From Telopea speciosissima (Eukaryota; Streptophyta; Magnoliopsida; Proteales; Proteaceae), in contig NC_057925.1 of the NCBI RefSeq assembly GCF_018873765.1, forward strand, positions 1,566,927-1,630,926: a stretch of DNA of 64,000 bases. Direction: 5' to 3'. The notes beneath the pieces were generated by a model, which saw only the letters and a program-made list of their open reading frames with translations, ran no database searches and was not told where the DNA came from. Position 1 is the stretch's first letter; each line of letters begins with the position of its first letter. The translations under genes and the position numbers were made by a program. Shown piece after piece: positions 36,226 to 49,500 of this stretch.

Positions 36226-36552
36226 ATGGTAATCTCGATACAAAGTGAGTACAACAGTACTAACCATAGATCCAGTTGCATTTCTAACACTAGGCTTACT
36301 GAGGTAAAGGTCCATGATCCCCTACGAAACAAAATTCATGTTCACAATGACTTGAAAACATTAGTAAACGTTTGGAAGGGGACTTAAACTCCGGGTAACA
36401 CTGAAGCACCATCTATGGTGGATGCACAGCCAACAAATCCACTGTTGAATCCATACTTGACAAATCAGTTAGTGGCAGCACACCACATAGAATTTTATCA
36501 AAATTTGTCATTTCCCCAATTGTATCCAATTGGATCATGTATTTTGTGAGAC

Positions 36553-36700
36553 TTGGCGCAATGGTTGAGTTGCGGTATTGCAACCATCAAGTTGCGGGTT
36601 TCAAACATGGAAACAGCCTCTCCACAAAGCAGGGGTAATGCTGCTTACACTTGCGGACTGCCTCCTTTCCCAACCTCCCAGGTCCAAAAGAACACAACCA
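36553..36700 (+). mobile_element. Au-type SINE, plus strand
   Basis: GGCGCAATGGTTGAGTTGC (A box region), GTTGCGGGTTTCAAAC (B box region), GGAAACAGCCTCTCCAC, then GGGGTAATGCTGCTTACA, in the order of the Au SINE. Its 3' part blends into a partial duplicate ending near 36765 (GGACTGCCTTTCCCAGCC). Confidence 0.8.
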
Positions 36701-37425
36701 AACTTCCCTGTAGAGACAAATTACTCTTAAATTTGTGGACTGCCTTTCCCAGCCTCCCAGGTACATATTCTCTTTTGCTCCATGAATTTTCACATCTGGT
36801 GCAGGTGGGTTTTCAAGGAAAATCAAGGTGTTCCAGTTGCTACATATCTACTACAAGTTGAATCCCCTCAACTGGTTAATTTCTTTGGAAGTCTAGTTGG
36901 GCAACAGTGCTGGACAGAAATATGAGAGGAAGGCCTTCTGTTGAACTACTAAGGAAATCTATATGGGGGACTTAACTGAAAAAGAATTCAACTATGAAGA
37001 TTGACATCTGCTGAGGATTTAACCTCTTTCACCCCCCCCCACCTCAACCTTGTTTAATCTCTTTAAAGTGCCGTTGTGCACCGGAGCTGGTGAGAAATAT
37101 GAAAGAAAGGCATTGTTTCAATTCTAAGGAGATCTCAAAACAAATATGGGGATATATACTCATTATAGGAATTCAATCATAAAAATTGGTCTGTGTATCG
37201 TACATAAATGAACTTTATCCAATTGCTGAAAGACAAATTAATACAAGAAATAAAAGCAAGTAAATATAACAAGAAAGAAAAAAGGCGCTCAGTATTTTTC
37301 GCCCAATAACCTGATAAACAAACAGAAAAAAGGTCTCAACCAACTGACTAATATGTCTTTTTACTACAATCCCTTTCTCTCTCTCTATATATGGATTTCG
37401 TGCTGTGGTTTGTCCTCAACCTGGT

Positions 37426-39099
37426 TTAGCATGTATTAATGCCATCCTTGCAATCCTTTGTCAAGTTATAAAATGTCTCCACTCGAGTCTTCGCCCTGTA
37501 CAGGACCTCAGTATCGACAGCAACTCTCATATAACCATCAAATTCAACCGGGTGCCCATCATTCAAGAGTTTGGTCTCATTATACCAATCACTGGTGTTT
37601 CCCCACAATTCCTTGTAATCATCAAGTAAATGAACCTTGTAGTGAGACCTCAACTTGTCAAAATAATTATAGAATGGCTCATTGGTGGCAACATACAGGT
37701 TGCGCCATGGGTGAATCATCCCTTGAAGCTTCTCATCAAGGGCATCTGGAGACGTGTCACCATCTAAATGGGGCCAGAGCTCTTTGTTCTGTGCTTTTTC
37801 TCCTCGTACCACATGAACTGCATCAAAATCCCAGTCCATCCGACCACTAATCTCAGAAACTATATTCATCAGCCTCTTTGACTTCCAAAGAGCACGCCAC
37901 GGTCTCTGCACATACTTTGCAGCTTGGCCTTCACAGACTCTATACCAGTAATTCTCCGGCTCAGGCCCATCAAATTGCCTCCATATGGTTGTGCTCTTTT
38001 CTTTCCTAAGCTGCATAGGTGAAATCTTATAGCTTGCAACCTTCCTGACAGGTATCTTCTTCTTATGGGACTTATCCCATTTCTTCCAATCCCTTAGAAA
38101 TTCTCCCTCTTCAACAATAGATGCCACTTCCTTGAGATGCTCGAAATCAAAGTAGTAGCGGAAATCCTTTCCCTCCTCATCCTTAGTACTTGGATTATAA
38201 GTTGCAGCCAAGCAAATGCTCAGATCCATCACCAATGTTCTGTTCAGATATTGTGCCTCGCCAAGACCACACAAGAAACTCCACAAGTAATGGTTCATGT
38301 CTTTGCAGTAATCACCTCCACGAGAGTAGTACAAATACCTCCCCTTTCTGAAATCTGTCTCAGATCCAATGGTGGGTATCGTATCATTGATCTCCTCATC
38401 ACGTACAGGTGGCGAAACCCTTGGAGCTCTGCTACTCCTCGAAGAAGAAGAACCCGAAATCTTACCTCTTGGCCGCCTAGCATTAGTTCCCGAGTGCCAA
38501 CCGCTAGCACCAGTGACCTGATACTTGCAATTCTCTCCAATGGCAAGCCTAAACCTCCTGAAATCTCTATATTTCCGCCAAGACTTCTCCTTTTTGTTCC
38601 GAAATCTCCATGCCACGTCACACTCGTTCGGTTTTGATCCACTCACAGGGGTTTGATACTCTAAGAATACGATCGACTTAAACACCTTGAGATTGAACTT
38701 CTCAATTGCAATGAGAACACGCGGATCCGAACAATTAACTTGCTTCAAGGTATCGTCGCAGACCAAAGTCGAGCTGGAATTAACAATTTTCTCTTCAGAT
38801 TTCTCAATGGTAACTGCGGTAATGGGATCACCGGCGGCAGGAGAGACAGCACGGCCGAATTCGATCAGATCTTCTCCGGTTTTAAGTACCGAATTGTCGG
38901 TTTTGAAGGTGGCATTCTCTACTTGGGTGAAAACCTTAGTGAGGGCTTTGGAGGATTCAAGCCAGGGGTCGGGAGGTTGGTAGGTGATGGCAATAACAGT
39001 AAATACAAGAACAGAGAACACAAAGACAGAGAAGCAGACATTGCTAACGAGTTTGATTAGATTTTGCCCTATGGGCTCTGTTGAACCCGCTTCTTTCAT
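37426..39099 (-). CDS. O-fucosyltransferase-like type II membrane protein
   Basis: Single exon, 557 aa, similar to a small plant family annotated as O-fucosyltransferase-like (I associate it with Arabidopsis At2g04280 and At4g12700); substrate unknown. Residues about 16-40 form one membrane anchor after a short cytosolic tail, followed by a luminal stem with N-glycosylation sequons (NAT, NSS, NCS). The catalytic-like part from about 245 has GRYLYYSRGGDYCKDMNHYL, NRTLVMDLSICL, DAVHVVRGEKA and the C-terminal LYVATNEPFYNYFD and LLDDYKELW, resembling the nucleotide-sugar end of GT65/GT106 folds. Probably Golgi. The ATG at 39099 is the first in frame and precedes the anchor directly. A splice-like GTGAGT near 39229 suggests a 5' UTR intron. 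Confidence 0.88.
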   Translation of the reverse strand: MKEAGSTEPIGQNLIKLVSNVCFSVFVFSVLVFTVIAITYQPPDPWLESSKALTKVFTQVENATFKTDNSVLKTGEDLIEFGRAVSPAAGDPITAVTIEKSEEKIVNSSSTLVCDDTLKQVNCSDPRVLIAIEKFNLKVFKSIVFLEYQTPVSGSKPNECDVAWRFRNKKEKSWRKYRDFRRFRLAIGENCKYQVTGASGWHSGTNARRPRGKISGSSSSRSSRAPRVSPPVRDEEINDTIPTIGSETDFRKGRYLYYSRGGDYCKDMNHYLWSFLCGLGEAQYLNRTLVMDLSICLAATYNPSTKDEEGKDFRYYFDFEHLKEVASIVEEGEFLRDWKKWDKSHKKKIPVRKVASYKISPMQLRKEKSTTIWRQFDGPEPENYWYRVCEGQAAKYVQRPWRALWKSKRLMNIVSEISGRMDWDFDAVHVVRGEKAQNKELWPHLDGDTSPDALDEKLQGMIHPWRNLYVATNEPFYNYFDKLRSHYKVHLLDDYKELWGNTSDWYNETKLLNDGHPVEFDGYMRVAVDTEVLYRAKTRVETFYNLTKDCKDGINTC

Positions 39100-40454
39100 G
39101 GAACTTGCTTTACAGGATTTTTCCCCTAATTTCAGTTTCTACGATTTGATCTCTTAAAAAAAACGAAGTCGATAAAGATAAACAGATAGAAAATAAGAAC
39201 TCCTAGGGTTGGGAATCACTCACCACAGATCTTGGGTTCAGCAAAGAAGGAAGATTTGAAACCTCTTCGCAGATCTGTTTTCTCCTCCTTGCCTTAATTT
39301 TCAAGAAATTTTCTCCTCTCAAAGAGACCAAAGAGATAGTGAGAGACACTGGAGAGACTGTAATAAATAATAAAAAGGCACATGCAATTTCGATAAATTA
39401 CAGATTTAGTCCTCCAGAGCCAAAGGCGAGAGATGAGTTCGAAGCTATATACCCGCTAGCCCAATTGCGTATAGAATAATAGTAGTTCTAATATTCTAAT
39501 AGATTGTCGGCTTAATGGGATTGGAGACCAAAACTAAGGTCTGGTTACTACATACAAGAAACAACTACCCATGTCTATGTGATGCCCGGTTTTATTCTGT
39601 GTCCGAGAGTATGGCCCCTGCGCCAGCACGGGTCCATTACTAAACTGTAAACTAATAAATGTAGGGTGGTCATTTAGAATTCGGATTTGCTTCCCACTTG
39701 GGGACGGTGGGGACAGATCTGAACCCTCCATGAGGTGTAGGTCCCACAGCCAATGAAGGATTGGGATCTATCTCCACTACTCCCCTCAACTCGATCATTT
39801 AACCCGTGTTTGGTCATAGGGTGTACACGGCTAGATAGTTTTTTTTCTCTATTTTTATAAAGGGTTTCTCACGAGACCAATGTAAATGAATCTTTCATGC
39901 CACAACAATGGTGATATGAAGAATGGTATCGTTCACATGGATCCCACATGATGAATAGTGTTTTTAGAACACATCCACAATATCTGCAACAATTAGAACC
40001 AAGGAAAAAGTTCTCTCTTCACGTAAGGTGATTTGAAGCTATGATTGTATTCAAGGAATAATGAATGTCATAATTAATTCTCATTTCTTATTTTACAAAT
40101 GTCTAAAATACCCTTTCTTAGTACAACTAAAGGATCGAATCCCATGGATTGAAAGGTTCTCTTTTCACCATAGGTAAAGGAAAACTCAATCCTAAAACTT
40201 AGGACTTCAATATTCCCATATAGGCAAGTGCAAACTAAATGATGATCTTAGCTATTCGATATAGGTTTTACAAGGAGAACATTTTCTTCGCATATGAGCT
40301 GATGTGCCATGTTTATTTCTACCATTGGATAGATCGTCCATCCTCTATCCTCTAGATTGATTGAATGTCAAATTTAGTGGCCCCTCTCAACTTGTGTCGC
40401 ACCTAAGAAATTCAATGTTGACATTCATGGACATTTTTATTTAGAAACCAAGTC
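39100..40454. other. Upstream of O-fucosyltransferase-like gene and left edge of the PTC52 array
   Basis: 39100-39360 is promoter and 5' UTR of the minus-strand gene. 39400-40454 shows no gene and no copy of the LINE-derived block that flanks the other PTC52 units, so the array starts at about 40455. Confidence 0.55.
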
Positions 40455-40595
40455 TTTATACGTTGGATCGTGTATACATAATACAAGTTTTTTCTTGTTG
40501 TCATATATACAAAATTCAGTAAGACTTCATACAGTTTTTACTGTACAAATGGAGATATTTTCATGCACTTCCTTGACAGATTTATCATACTTATC

Positions 40596-43500
40596 TCATT
40601 TGAAACCATGGTTGTAATCATGGAAATAGAAATTCTTGTAGATGAAGTGAGACAACCACTTTGACACCACAAAACTTAGCACTGCCATGAAAACCATGGT
40701 ACTCCGTGCAGTATACGACATTGCACCCTGCTTGACGGCTGCAACAACCCCAATAGAAGCAATAGAGAAAACCTGGAGAGCAACTTCCAACACTTTGAGA
40801 CCCTTAATTGCCATACTGCAGCTACTGCAATTTACCACATGAGACCAGTACCTAGGACAGAGCATGATAATGATAAGAGGAAGGGTATATGCAACTCCAC
40901 TGTAAGAAGCAAAGATACTCCTACAGTAAATGGATAATATACTTGGCTACTTAAGTTTATGAACAGAGATCAGCTATGTCATGTTACATGTCCTGCCTGA
41001 CTTACCTATCCATTAGCTGTTCTTTAGGAGGGGTAGGAGGAAGAGCTCCACTGAACTTGGTACCCCAATCCACTTGACCACCTGAGTACTTTCTCAACCA
41101 CTTTCTGAAGGCAATAACAAGGTTATCCGATTTTGTTGGCACAAAACATGCCTTTTGCCAATTGGATGAGCCAAGATCATTTATCTTATGTTCCTACAAG
41201 CAAACACTGAAGAATCAGGAAAAGGTAACTTGAGTCACAAAGATGTTCCCCTAAAAGAAAAGCTAAGCAATAAAAATCAATAACAGAAACACCATTACAG
41301 CCATTCTTATCACTATGTGGATATCATCTTAAAATATCAATCTCTTTTTTTTTTTTCAATAAAAAGAACTAAAATTCAAACATTTGGTGGTGGATGAGGA
41401 CAATGTCCTAAGTAGATATTGTCCTTTCTTAAATGGGATATTCAACAGAAGAAATTTAATAAACGGTTCTTCATGCAGAGGAAACCGTTATAGCAAAGAA
41501 TATTTTGAGGGTTCAATGTATTATTACAGCAATTGAAAAAGCGGAAAGAAAAGAAAGATAACCAAGCAGAGAGGGTTTGTGCTTCCAGAGAACCCAATGG
41601 AATAGAAAAGTTTGTGGAGTTGAATGCACCTTTCGAGAATATCTCTTTGAAAGATAAACAAAAAATTTTGAGTGATCAGAGTTTTCATGTGTGAATTGTG
41701 ATAACATGAAAGTGTTGGAGATCTTTTGAGGGCTCAATGCAACCTCACAGTTATAGAAAACGAAAAATATAGAAACATAACCTCACCGAGAACCTAGCAC
41801 AATCAGAGAGTTTTGTGCTAACAGAGCATGCAATGTGGCAGATAAGTATTGAAAATGAATCCAAATTTTTAGTACATACCTTTGCAAAGATATACAGAAA
41901 ACCTTAATGCACAGAGTTTTCAGACATCATACTGGTGTAGATAAGTCATTTAGGGCTTATTTTAGTGGAAATAAGCTTTGGGTTGGGTCATTTATGTATT
42001 GGGACTTTGATCCCATGGATTTATTTTGTAATTGGCCAATTTAATGAGCCTAAAATCGGGGTAGAAAGTAGGAAAACGGGATTTTCTTCATTGGTTTAGT
42101 TAGAGTTCTATTTTGAGTCTATTTTCTATATTATTTCAGTTTCTTAGTCAATTTAGGCTACCTTATTAGTTAAAGGTAGGGTTAGGCCTTTCCTTTTTAG
42201 TGTCTAAGTCTATTTTTGAATCTTCTATATAAGTGTATAAGGGAGGTCAGCATTGTATACGAATTTGTTTAATGAAATATTGGCTTTAGCCTTTGTGAAA
42301 ATCTTGAGATAGATTGAGTGAGATGCCCATCGGTTCTTGATTCCAAACCCTAATCTTTGTTAAATTGAGTTTAAGAGTGCTACAAGCTGTTGGGATTTCT
42401 TTCAACTGATTGTCACATCGATTTCTTGAAGATTATTACATCCAAGATCATTGCTGCTTCAACAGGTTACAAATTTTTTTTCTTTTTATTTGTTACTTCA
42501 ACCAAGGAAATTGTTCCCTCATTTGAGTTTCCATTGTTCCCTTGCTTCCCTTATTTTTAGTTCCCATTGTTCTCTTGTTTCCCTTATTTTTAGTTCCCAT
42601 TGTTCCCTCATATGATTTTAGTTCTCATTGCTCTCTTTCTTGTTCTTTGGAGATTTTCTATTTGACCCTATCTAGGATTAGACCTACTCAGGTTCTAGTC
42701 TTACAATACATACCTAAGACAAGTGGAGAGAGAGAGAGAGAGAGGACAGAAGCAATTTGCTACATCACAAATTGCTATTGAGCAGAAAAATCCTACATGG
42801 AAATGAATGACTTCAAGAAAAATAGAGAGCATTTTGGGATGCACATCAGAGATCTACGCCTCAGATTTATATAGCAACAAGACTTCAAAACTGTTGTGCC
42901 TCACCAGCAAATGGCAAACCTGTCCTCACGATAATTGTAAGAATCTAGTGCCTTGTAATGCAGTATCCATAACAGCATGTTAGATTTTTACTCTTTGATT
43001 TATGGCACAAGTACTGAAGATGAACCATTTAACCCTGGTCCATCTCACAACCATTAACCCTTGCGAAATCTCAGCACTAGTGGAGGTCGGTACAAGGAGT
43101 TTGTAAGAAATAAACACGTTATAATCTTCCTTTATTGTGAGTCATGTATTCTGTGGTTCATCATAAGTATTACTAGTAGAGTATATGGAATGCTGGTTTT
43201 CCATTATCAATAAATAATATAACAGGAATTACCTCCAAATGGAGAAGATAAAGATCTGAATCCAAGATTAGGTTTTGTCCAATGTGGAACATCCATCTTG
43301 GGATAACCTGATCAATCCAAACTCCAAAGTTTCTAGGAAAGGTCCATATCAATCTGCTTTTACCAGGACTGACTGGAATACAAATAAAAATCAGAAGCAT
43401 TCGCCGCTTTGCCAAATTAGTTGGTTGTTCCTGGACCAATAAAATTACAAATATTAAAGTTGCTATAAAAATGACTGTCGGTAGAAGGCTTACTTAGTTA

Positions 43501-46500
43501 AGTTGAGTTGAGTTGAATATGAAAGTGACTGAGGATTAAATTATGTGTCATCAATTACTTGGTCCACATCAACGTAATGCATTACCTCCATACCCGCTGA
43601 TGACAATGATCCATTGCCTTGATTCATACCCAAACTTGGAGAAGCATAAAACACACAAGGTGCTATAAACTTGTTGTATCCTAACTCCTGCTTTGCAAGG
43701 AAACCATTTTTATCTAATTCTTGTACATTTATCTCCAATGGTTTTCCTCCTTCTCTGTCAACCTTAGTTGTGGAAGCAATCAAATGTTAGTTCTCAATAA
43801 ATCTAGCAACTAATGATCATAAAGATGATATATTCTTATATAAAGCTATATAAATAAAGGATTTATCTAAAGTTCTTATCTGGAATTGGCACTTGGAATT
43901 CGCATTATTCCATAATGTGCATATGGAACATGAGAAGGGTCCATGAGATTTTCAATCAGAACTTCATACCTGAAAAGCAAATTGTATACTGATCTAAGTA
44001 CAACATACATGTGAAAGAATTCAAACACAACTTATTTATTAATATACTCCTTTAGCATATTCCCTTTTCTCTTGGTTATTATATACTTCTTCATACTCAA
44101 TGAAGCCATAGACAGCTACATTTGTATGTCTTGTGTAACAGTATATACTAAAATCCACATTAGGCTAAGCTATTTTACAAGCATTACCAAAATGGAAGTT
44201 TCACAGTCCATGATTGACATTCAAATATCCAACTCATTTAATTTTTCTAAGTCACCCAGTCTCTATGTTAGACACATTTTTTTCTGCTTGATTTATTTTT
44301 TATTCCTAATCTTTTCCTTGTAGAATTCTCATGAATCAAACTCATATATTAGATTCAGGAATGATAAAATCAGGGTTTAAGTTTTCCTTTTACAGCAATG
44401 AAAACATACTTGATTGGCATAACAAACTTGTGAAACAGAAAATTTATTTGATTACCATTGTATCCCACTTTGTTGTATTGGAATTTTTTCTGTTGCCTAC
44501 TGCATACCCAGTAGGGATGGCAAAGTGTCAGAGACAATACCCATTTATAGGTAAGGATGTAAAGGCCGAAGTAAACAAAACCATTTAAAAAACCTGCCAA
44601 CCCATACCCAACTGACCAACTTGTTTGTCTTGAAAAAAAAAAACATAGTAAATTGTCATGATTTTGACTGAGAGGGAGGAGCTAAATCTTTATGCTCGAT
44701 ATGCCTTGAAGAAAATTGTAATATTTACTGAAAACTTGCCATCAGATCATATGAAATTCGAATAAACTAAAGGTTTTAATGCTTTCTTATTAATGCAGTC
44801 ATCATAGAAGTGTTATATATATATATATATATCATGGCAATAATTCGACTGTGGGAAAGCACTTCAAAAAACTGTTGCCACACAACAATCCATGAGAAGT
44901 ATCCTTTCCCAGGTTAATTATCTGTTATAATCATTTCACACAGAGAAAAATATACAAGCATAAAATATTTAAAATTGGTAAGTAGTAACCAGCAGAAATG
45001 TTTGTCGTAAGCTTTTCATACATCTGAGCATACAAATGTTCTCTTTAGCTGCTTTATGAACTATCATTCAATGTAGAAAGCATGTGCTATGGTACATTTG
45101 AGGCCACTGTTTGCTCCTGTGTAGTGAACTCACATTACGAAAGCAGAAGAGAAGGAATAAAGTGGAGGTTCTCTTACAAGAGAACAAGCCAGCCAAGACG
45201 AAATTACTAAGAGTAGAGATATTCTAAACAAAAAAGTCTTCAGAAGAGGTAGGTTGAATTTACAAACTTTGCAGAGGATCAAAACAGCAACAGCAACACA
45301 GATGGGGCTAGATAATAAGTTGTGCTCAAAGAGGGTAATAAAAGGAAAAAAAATAGGGAGTTGAGATGAAGAGGGTGACTGAGCAAGAAGCTAGAGCCTC
45401 AAAACACAACTTACAGTTAAGAAGTTCAAATTGAGGAGAAATCTAAGCAGGCCTAGGATCACATTGACACATAACTCCACAATAATAACCTGTGCATAGT
45501 ATCTGGATGACACAGGATAGGTTCAGTACTCTCCTAATCATCTGTTTAGACTAATTCAGATGCATTGCCATTCATTGTCAAAATGACACTGCAACATGCA
45601 TTTAGATGATCCTTTTGCCAGGATGTGAAACTAGAGCTGCATATATGTCTTTTAGTTAATTTGGTACTAAGAGGACCCCAACCTTAGCAGCTACTAGTAA
45701 AAAACAGAAATTGTAAGTCTAGCCCCAATATGGAAAACCCAAATTACCAGATGATCCTGAAGGTGCCTCCAATCTTCAGCAACTAAAATAGGTTCAAGTT
45801 TTTCATTTTGGAATTACCCCTTCCTGCTAGCGCAGTGAGAGCAATGATCAAAAGGGAGACTATCAGGCTTAATGAAGAAACACTTAAATGTATCATGTTT
45901 CACTAACAAAAACAGAAAAAAATATATTTTTTTAGGGTATTATTGTGGGAGTGGGGAGGAGAAAAGTGCAGGAGGGATTTGATCCCAGTTCTGTGCTGTG
46001 ACAAGCAGACTTTACCAGCAGGACAAGCTGGCACCTTCAAAAAAGAAGAAAGATAATCCTCATGGACAACTGTCCTTTTCCCTTCTTGATTTCATGTAGC
46101 AGACAGAAAAGTAGAATTCAATTGGCAAATATTCACATACCCATATGGAATATCTCTTGTCCCCATCAAACTTGAATATGATGGATCATCCAACTCTTGA
46201 ATATATGGAGGCTTTATTTTCAGATGGATGTCCTTGTATTGAGGAGCGGTGCATGGCCAAAACCAAACAATACTGTTCTGCTCAAAACTTGGATAAACAG
46301 CTGCACATGCCTTCTTGAATGTGTGGACCTAAACATATTTTCGATAAGGTCAAATGGAGCCATCTGATGGTTGCATATTGAAAGCAAGAAATACCATGAA
46401 AATAATTGCAGGAAACAAAGCACAATATATGTCACATTTTTGTTAGTTTTCGGAGGTTTATAATTGCGGAACCACCTCTCTCTCAGTAGTTGCTTATGCC

Positions 46501-49500
46501 TTTTTTTTTTTTTTAGGGGGGGGGGGGGCACATTTTTTCTTCTCTTTCTCTTGAATATTTTGGTGGTTTTCTGCTTGGTTTAGTATTCTTTTAGAGATTT
46601 TACTTGTGACATGAGCAGCTGCCCCGGATCTATAAATCTCCAGATCTAGAGGGTGCTCAGCTGGGGAGCATTAATCTTGGAGAAAAGAAAATAGCAGCTC
46701 TTCAGAATGGTTTATCTCTTGTAATATATAATCAGGTCGGTGTTGTAATATGATTTTTAATAGAAGGTTTTGGTGGATTGCCTTTGTTCTGGCAACTGTG
46801 TGTGAACACTTAATTCTTGCGTTTCTGAGATTGATTTTCTTGCATACTCTTCTCTAGTTTTGTTTTCACCAACCTTTCACATTGTTGCTACATTACTAAT
46901 GTTAGTGGGGCTAGGTTGTGATGGTTAAGATGATTTCGAGTACCAAGATTCAGTGTGAATAAATCTTATGGGAAGAACACCTTAACGACTGCAATAAAAT
47001 TATTCCTCAACTGCTAAGTACTCGGATGAAAATCAAGACTGAAGACAAAGACCTAAAACTATTGCCTTCCCTTCTGCTATCATATGAGCATATCTCATTG
47101 CATCTTTTCTCCATGAAAAAAGATAATACAGAAGTTGTAATGAGCTTTCTCTTGAAAATTTTGAGGAAAAGGGCTCCTGTTAACATGGTTAGGAACAAGT
47201 TCTGGCAGCACACAGACAAACTGGGTAAGGATTCTAGGAGAAAGGATGGTTCGAAATTAGGGTGAAAATCCAGTAAAAATATTGAAGATCATTCTAGTGA
47301 TTAGATGGAACACATGAAGAGAAAATCTCCCAAATAAAAGGATAATGGGGGAAAAGTAATGAAATCCTGTGCGCAACTTGCACGGCATTCAAATGGTAAT
47401 GACTAATGAAAGAGTTCTTATGAAAGCTAGTAATATTTATTCCTCAGAGGAATCTTGATTTTGGTTGTTCTATGTACAAGGGTTAATAAATGCAGCAACA
47501 AAATGTAGAACAATCAGCAAATAACAATATAAGACTTATCTTTCTTTCAGAAACGTATCCACTAGTATAAGAGAGTGAACCAATCTTCAGAGCTTCAAAA
47601 TAATGATTCTGCAGCAATGTAGGGTTGAGTTGTGCCACAGATAACACTCTCCTTAAATGTCCCTTGTTAGTGCACTCCGGATATCTTACATTTCAACCTC
47701 CAACATAAAACAAACCCTCTTAGGAAATCACAGATGTGTTGCACTCACTCTCTCGATTACTCAGGGATTCCGAAAGCTATGCTAAAAAATTCAGGAAAAA
47801 TGAACTAGGAAGAAGAAGACTCAATCTGATAAAACACAGAGGGAGAGAGGAAGAGAGTAGTCTTCCATATGAATTTTGGGCTGTTTGAATGAGGTATTTA
47901 TAGAGAGGAGGAGACATCCCCAAAGATGGATACTTCTCCTTTAGAACCCTTATCCCTTATAGTTCCCATAAGTATATATAAACTAGTTAGAGTTTCTCCC
48001 ACTTTCCATGCGGCACTAGAATTACAAGACACTTTTTGCTTTTGACAAAGCAAAGCATGGGTTGGTCAAGGGTTCAAGACTTGAAGATGACAAACCAAAC
48101 AACCTGGGGAATAGTTTAAAAATACATTTTGAAACTTATTTTTAAAATAGAATACAATAATTCCCCCACAAGTTTAAAAAACAAACAAACAAACAACAAC
48201 AACAACGGCTTCTCCCTATTAAATGGGGTCGGCTACATGGATCCTGGTTGACCAGGACCGGCTGATTAACAGTCTGACTCAGCCCGACATTTTATAACCC
48301 GTGAAAAATCCCTAATAGGCCTCATATACAGGATCATAGATTTGCTGTCAACCTCAAATTGGCATGAATTTTGCACCAATCTGATGGGAATAACTGATGC
48401 TCATGACTCACAGGTTTAATATGGTGTATTTAGCTTTCATATGTAATAATTAGAGCGAGCTTGTAACCTATTTCAGAAATATGTGCTTAGAGCCCGGTTA
48501 GAACCCATTTCAGATTTTCAAGCAATGAGCCAGTTAGAGCCCATTTAGTGGCAAATGGTGCAACAGCCCATTTAGAGCTTGTTTAGTCCGAATAGTGCTA
48601 GCCCGATTAAAGCCCAGAAACCGATCGACTGTTTATAATTGTGTCTATCCATGCTTGCCATATGCAGACCCGACTACCTCTTTGGGTGGTCACCGTGCAA
48701 GGGGAAAAATGATGAGGCCCGGTTAGGCTCAACTGAGACTGACTGGGACTGACCGGTTGACACCCCTAGGTTCACCTATGTTCCTTTGTAGATGGACTCC
48801 AATCTCCAAAGGTGTTTTATTAATGGGGCTGACATAGTGACCATATTTTTTAAGTCAGTTTTCAACATAGTGCACCTGAGATAGTATAATCTCATTTTCT
48901 TTCCTAATGATCTTGATGCCAAGGATTACATAGCCTCTCCCATGTATTTTGTAGCAAAATTTGACATTAGGAGACTTTTAGTTTGTTTCACTATGTGTAG
49001 ACTAGTTCCCATAATTAACATATCATCTACATATAGTACAATGAATACACCTTTGCCATTATTGAACTTACTATACACACACCTATTGGCATCATTTAAA
49101 GGCCAAATTTTCTAAACATCCATGAACTGAGATGGGGACAAGGCTGGTGAAAAATATCCATTTGTAAAAAGAGATGTCACGAGGGTTGACTGACAGGATA
49201 TGGTTGGTAGGCTAGTTGGCTACACCGATGAGGAAGGTTCAAGAAGTCTAACTTCACCTGTACTGTATAGCATAGTCTATCAACCTAGAGTACGTTCAAG
49301 ACCAAGAGACACCTCAACTTTCCAGTTTGTGTTTTGACAGTATTTTGAAATATGTGGGGGGAATTGTTGTATTCTATTTAAAAGTAAGTTTGAAAATGTA
49401 TTTTTAAAAGTATACCCCTTTTTGTTTTGGTTTGTTGTCTTCAAGGCCTGAACCCTTAACCAACCCAAGCTTTGCTTTGTCAAAAGCAAAGAATCTTGTA

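Larger units (their letters stand above)
35579..37425. other. Intergenic region LOG to O-fucosyltransferase-like gene
   Basis: Contains a MITE (36088-36225), an Au SINE (36553-36700) and a decayed direct repeat: 36893-36990 and 37070-37165 share ...GAGAAATATGA, AAGGCATTGTTTC/AAGGCCTTCTGTTG, TAAGGA and AATTCAA. A C-run lies at 37035-37043. No gene seen. Confidence 0.5.

Noticed and set aside
43880-43890. GT within CCAAGTGCC as a normal donor for PTC52 exon 3
   Set aside because: It would end the exon in the wrong phase for the next exon and is not followed by donor consensus bases.
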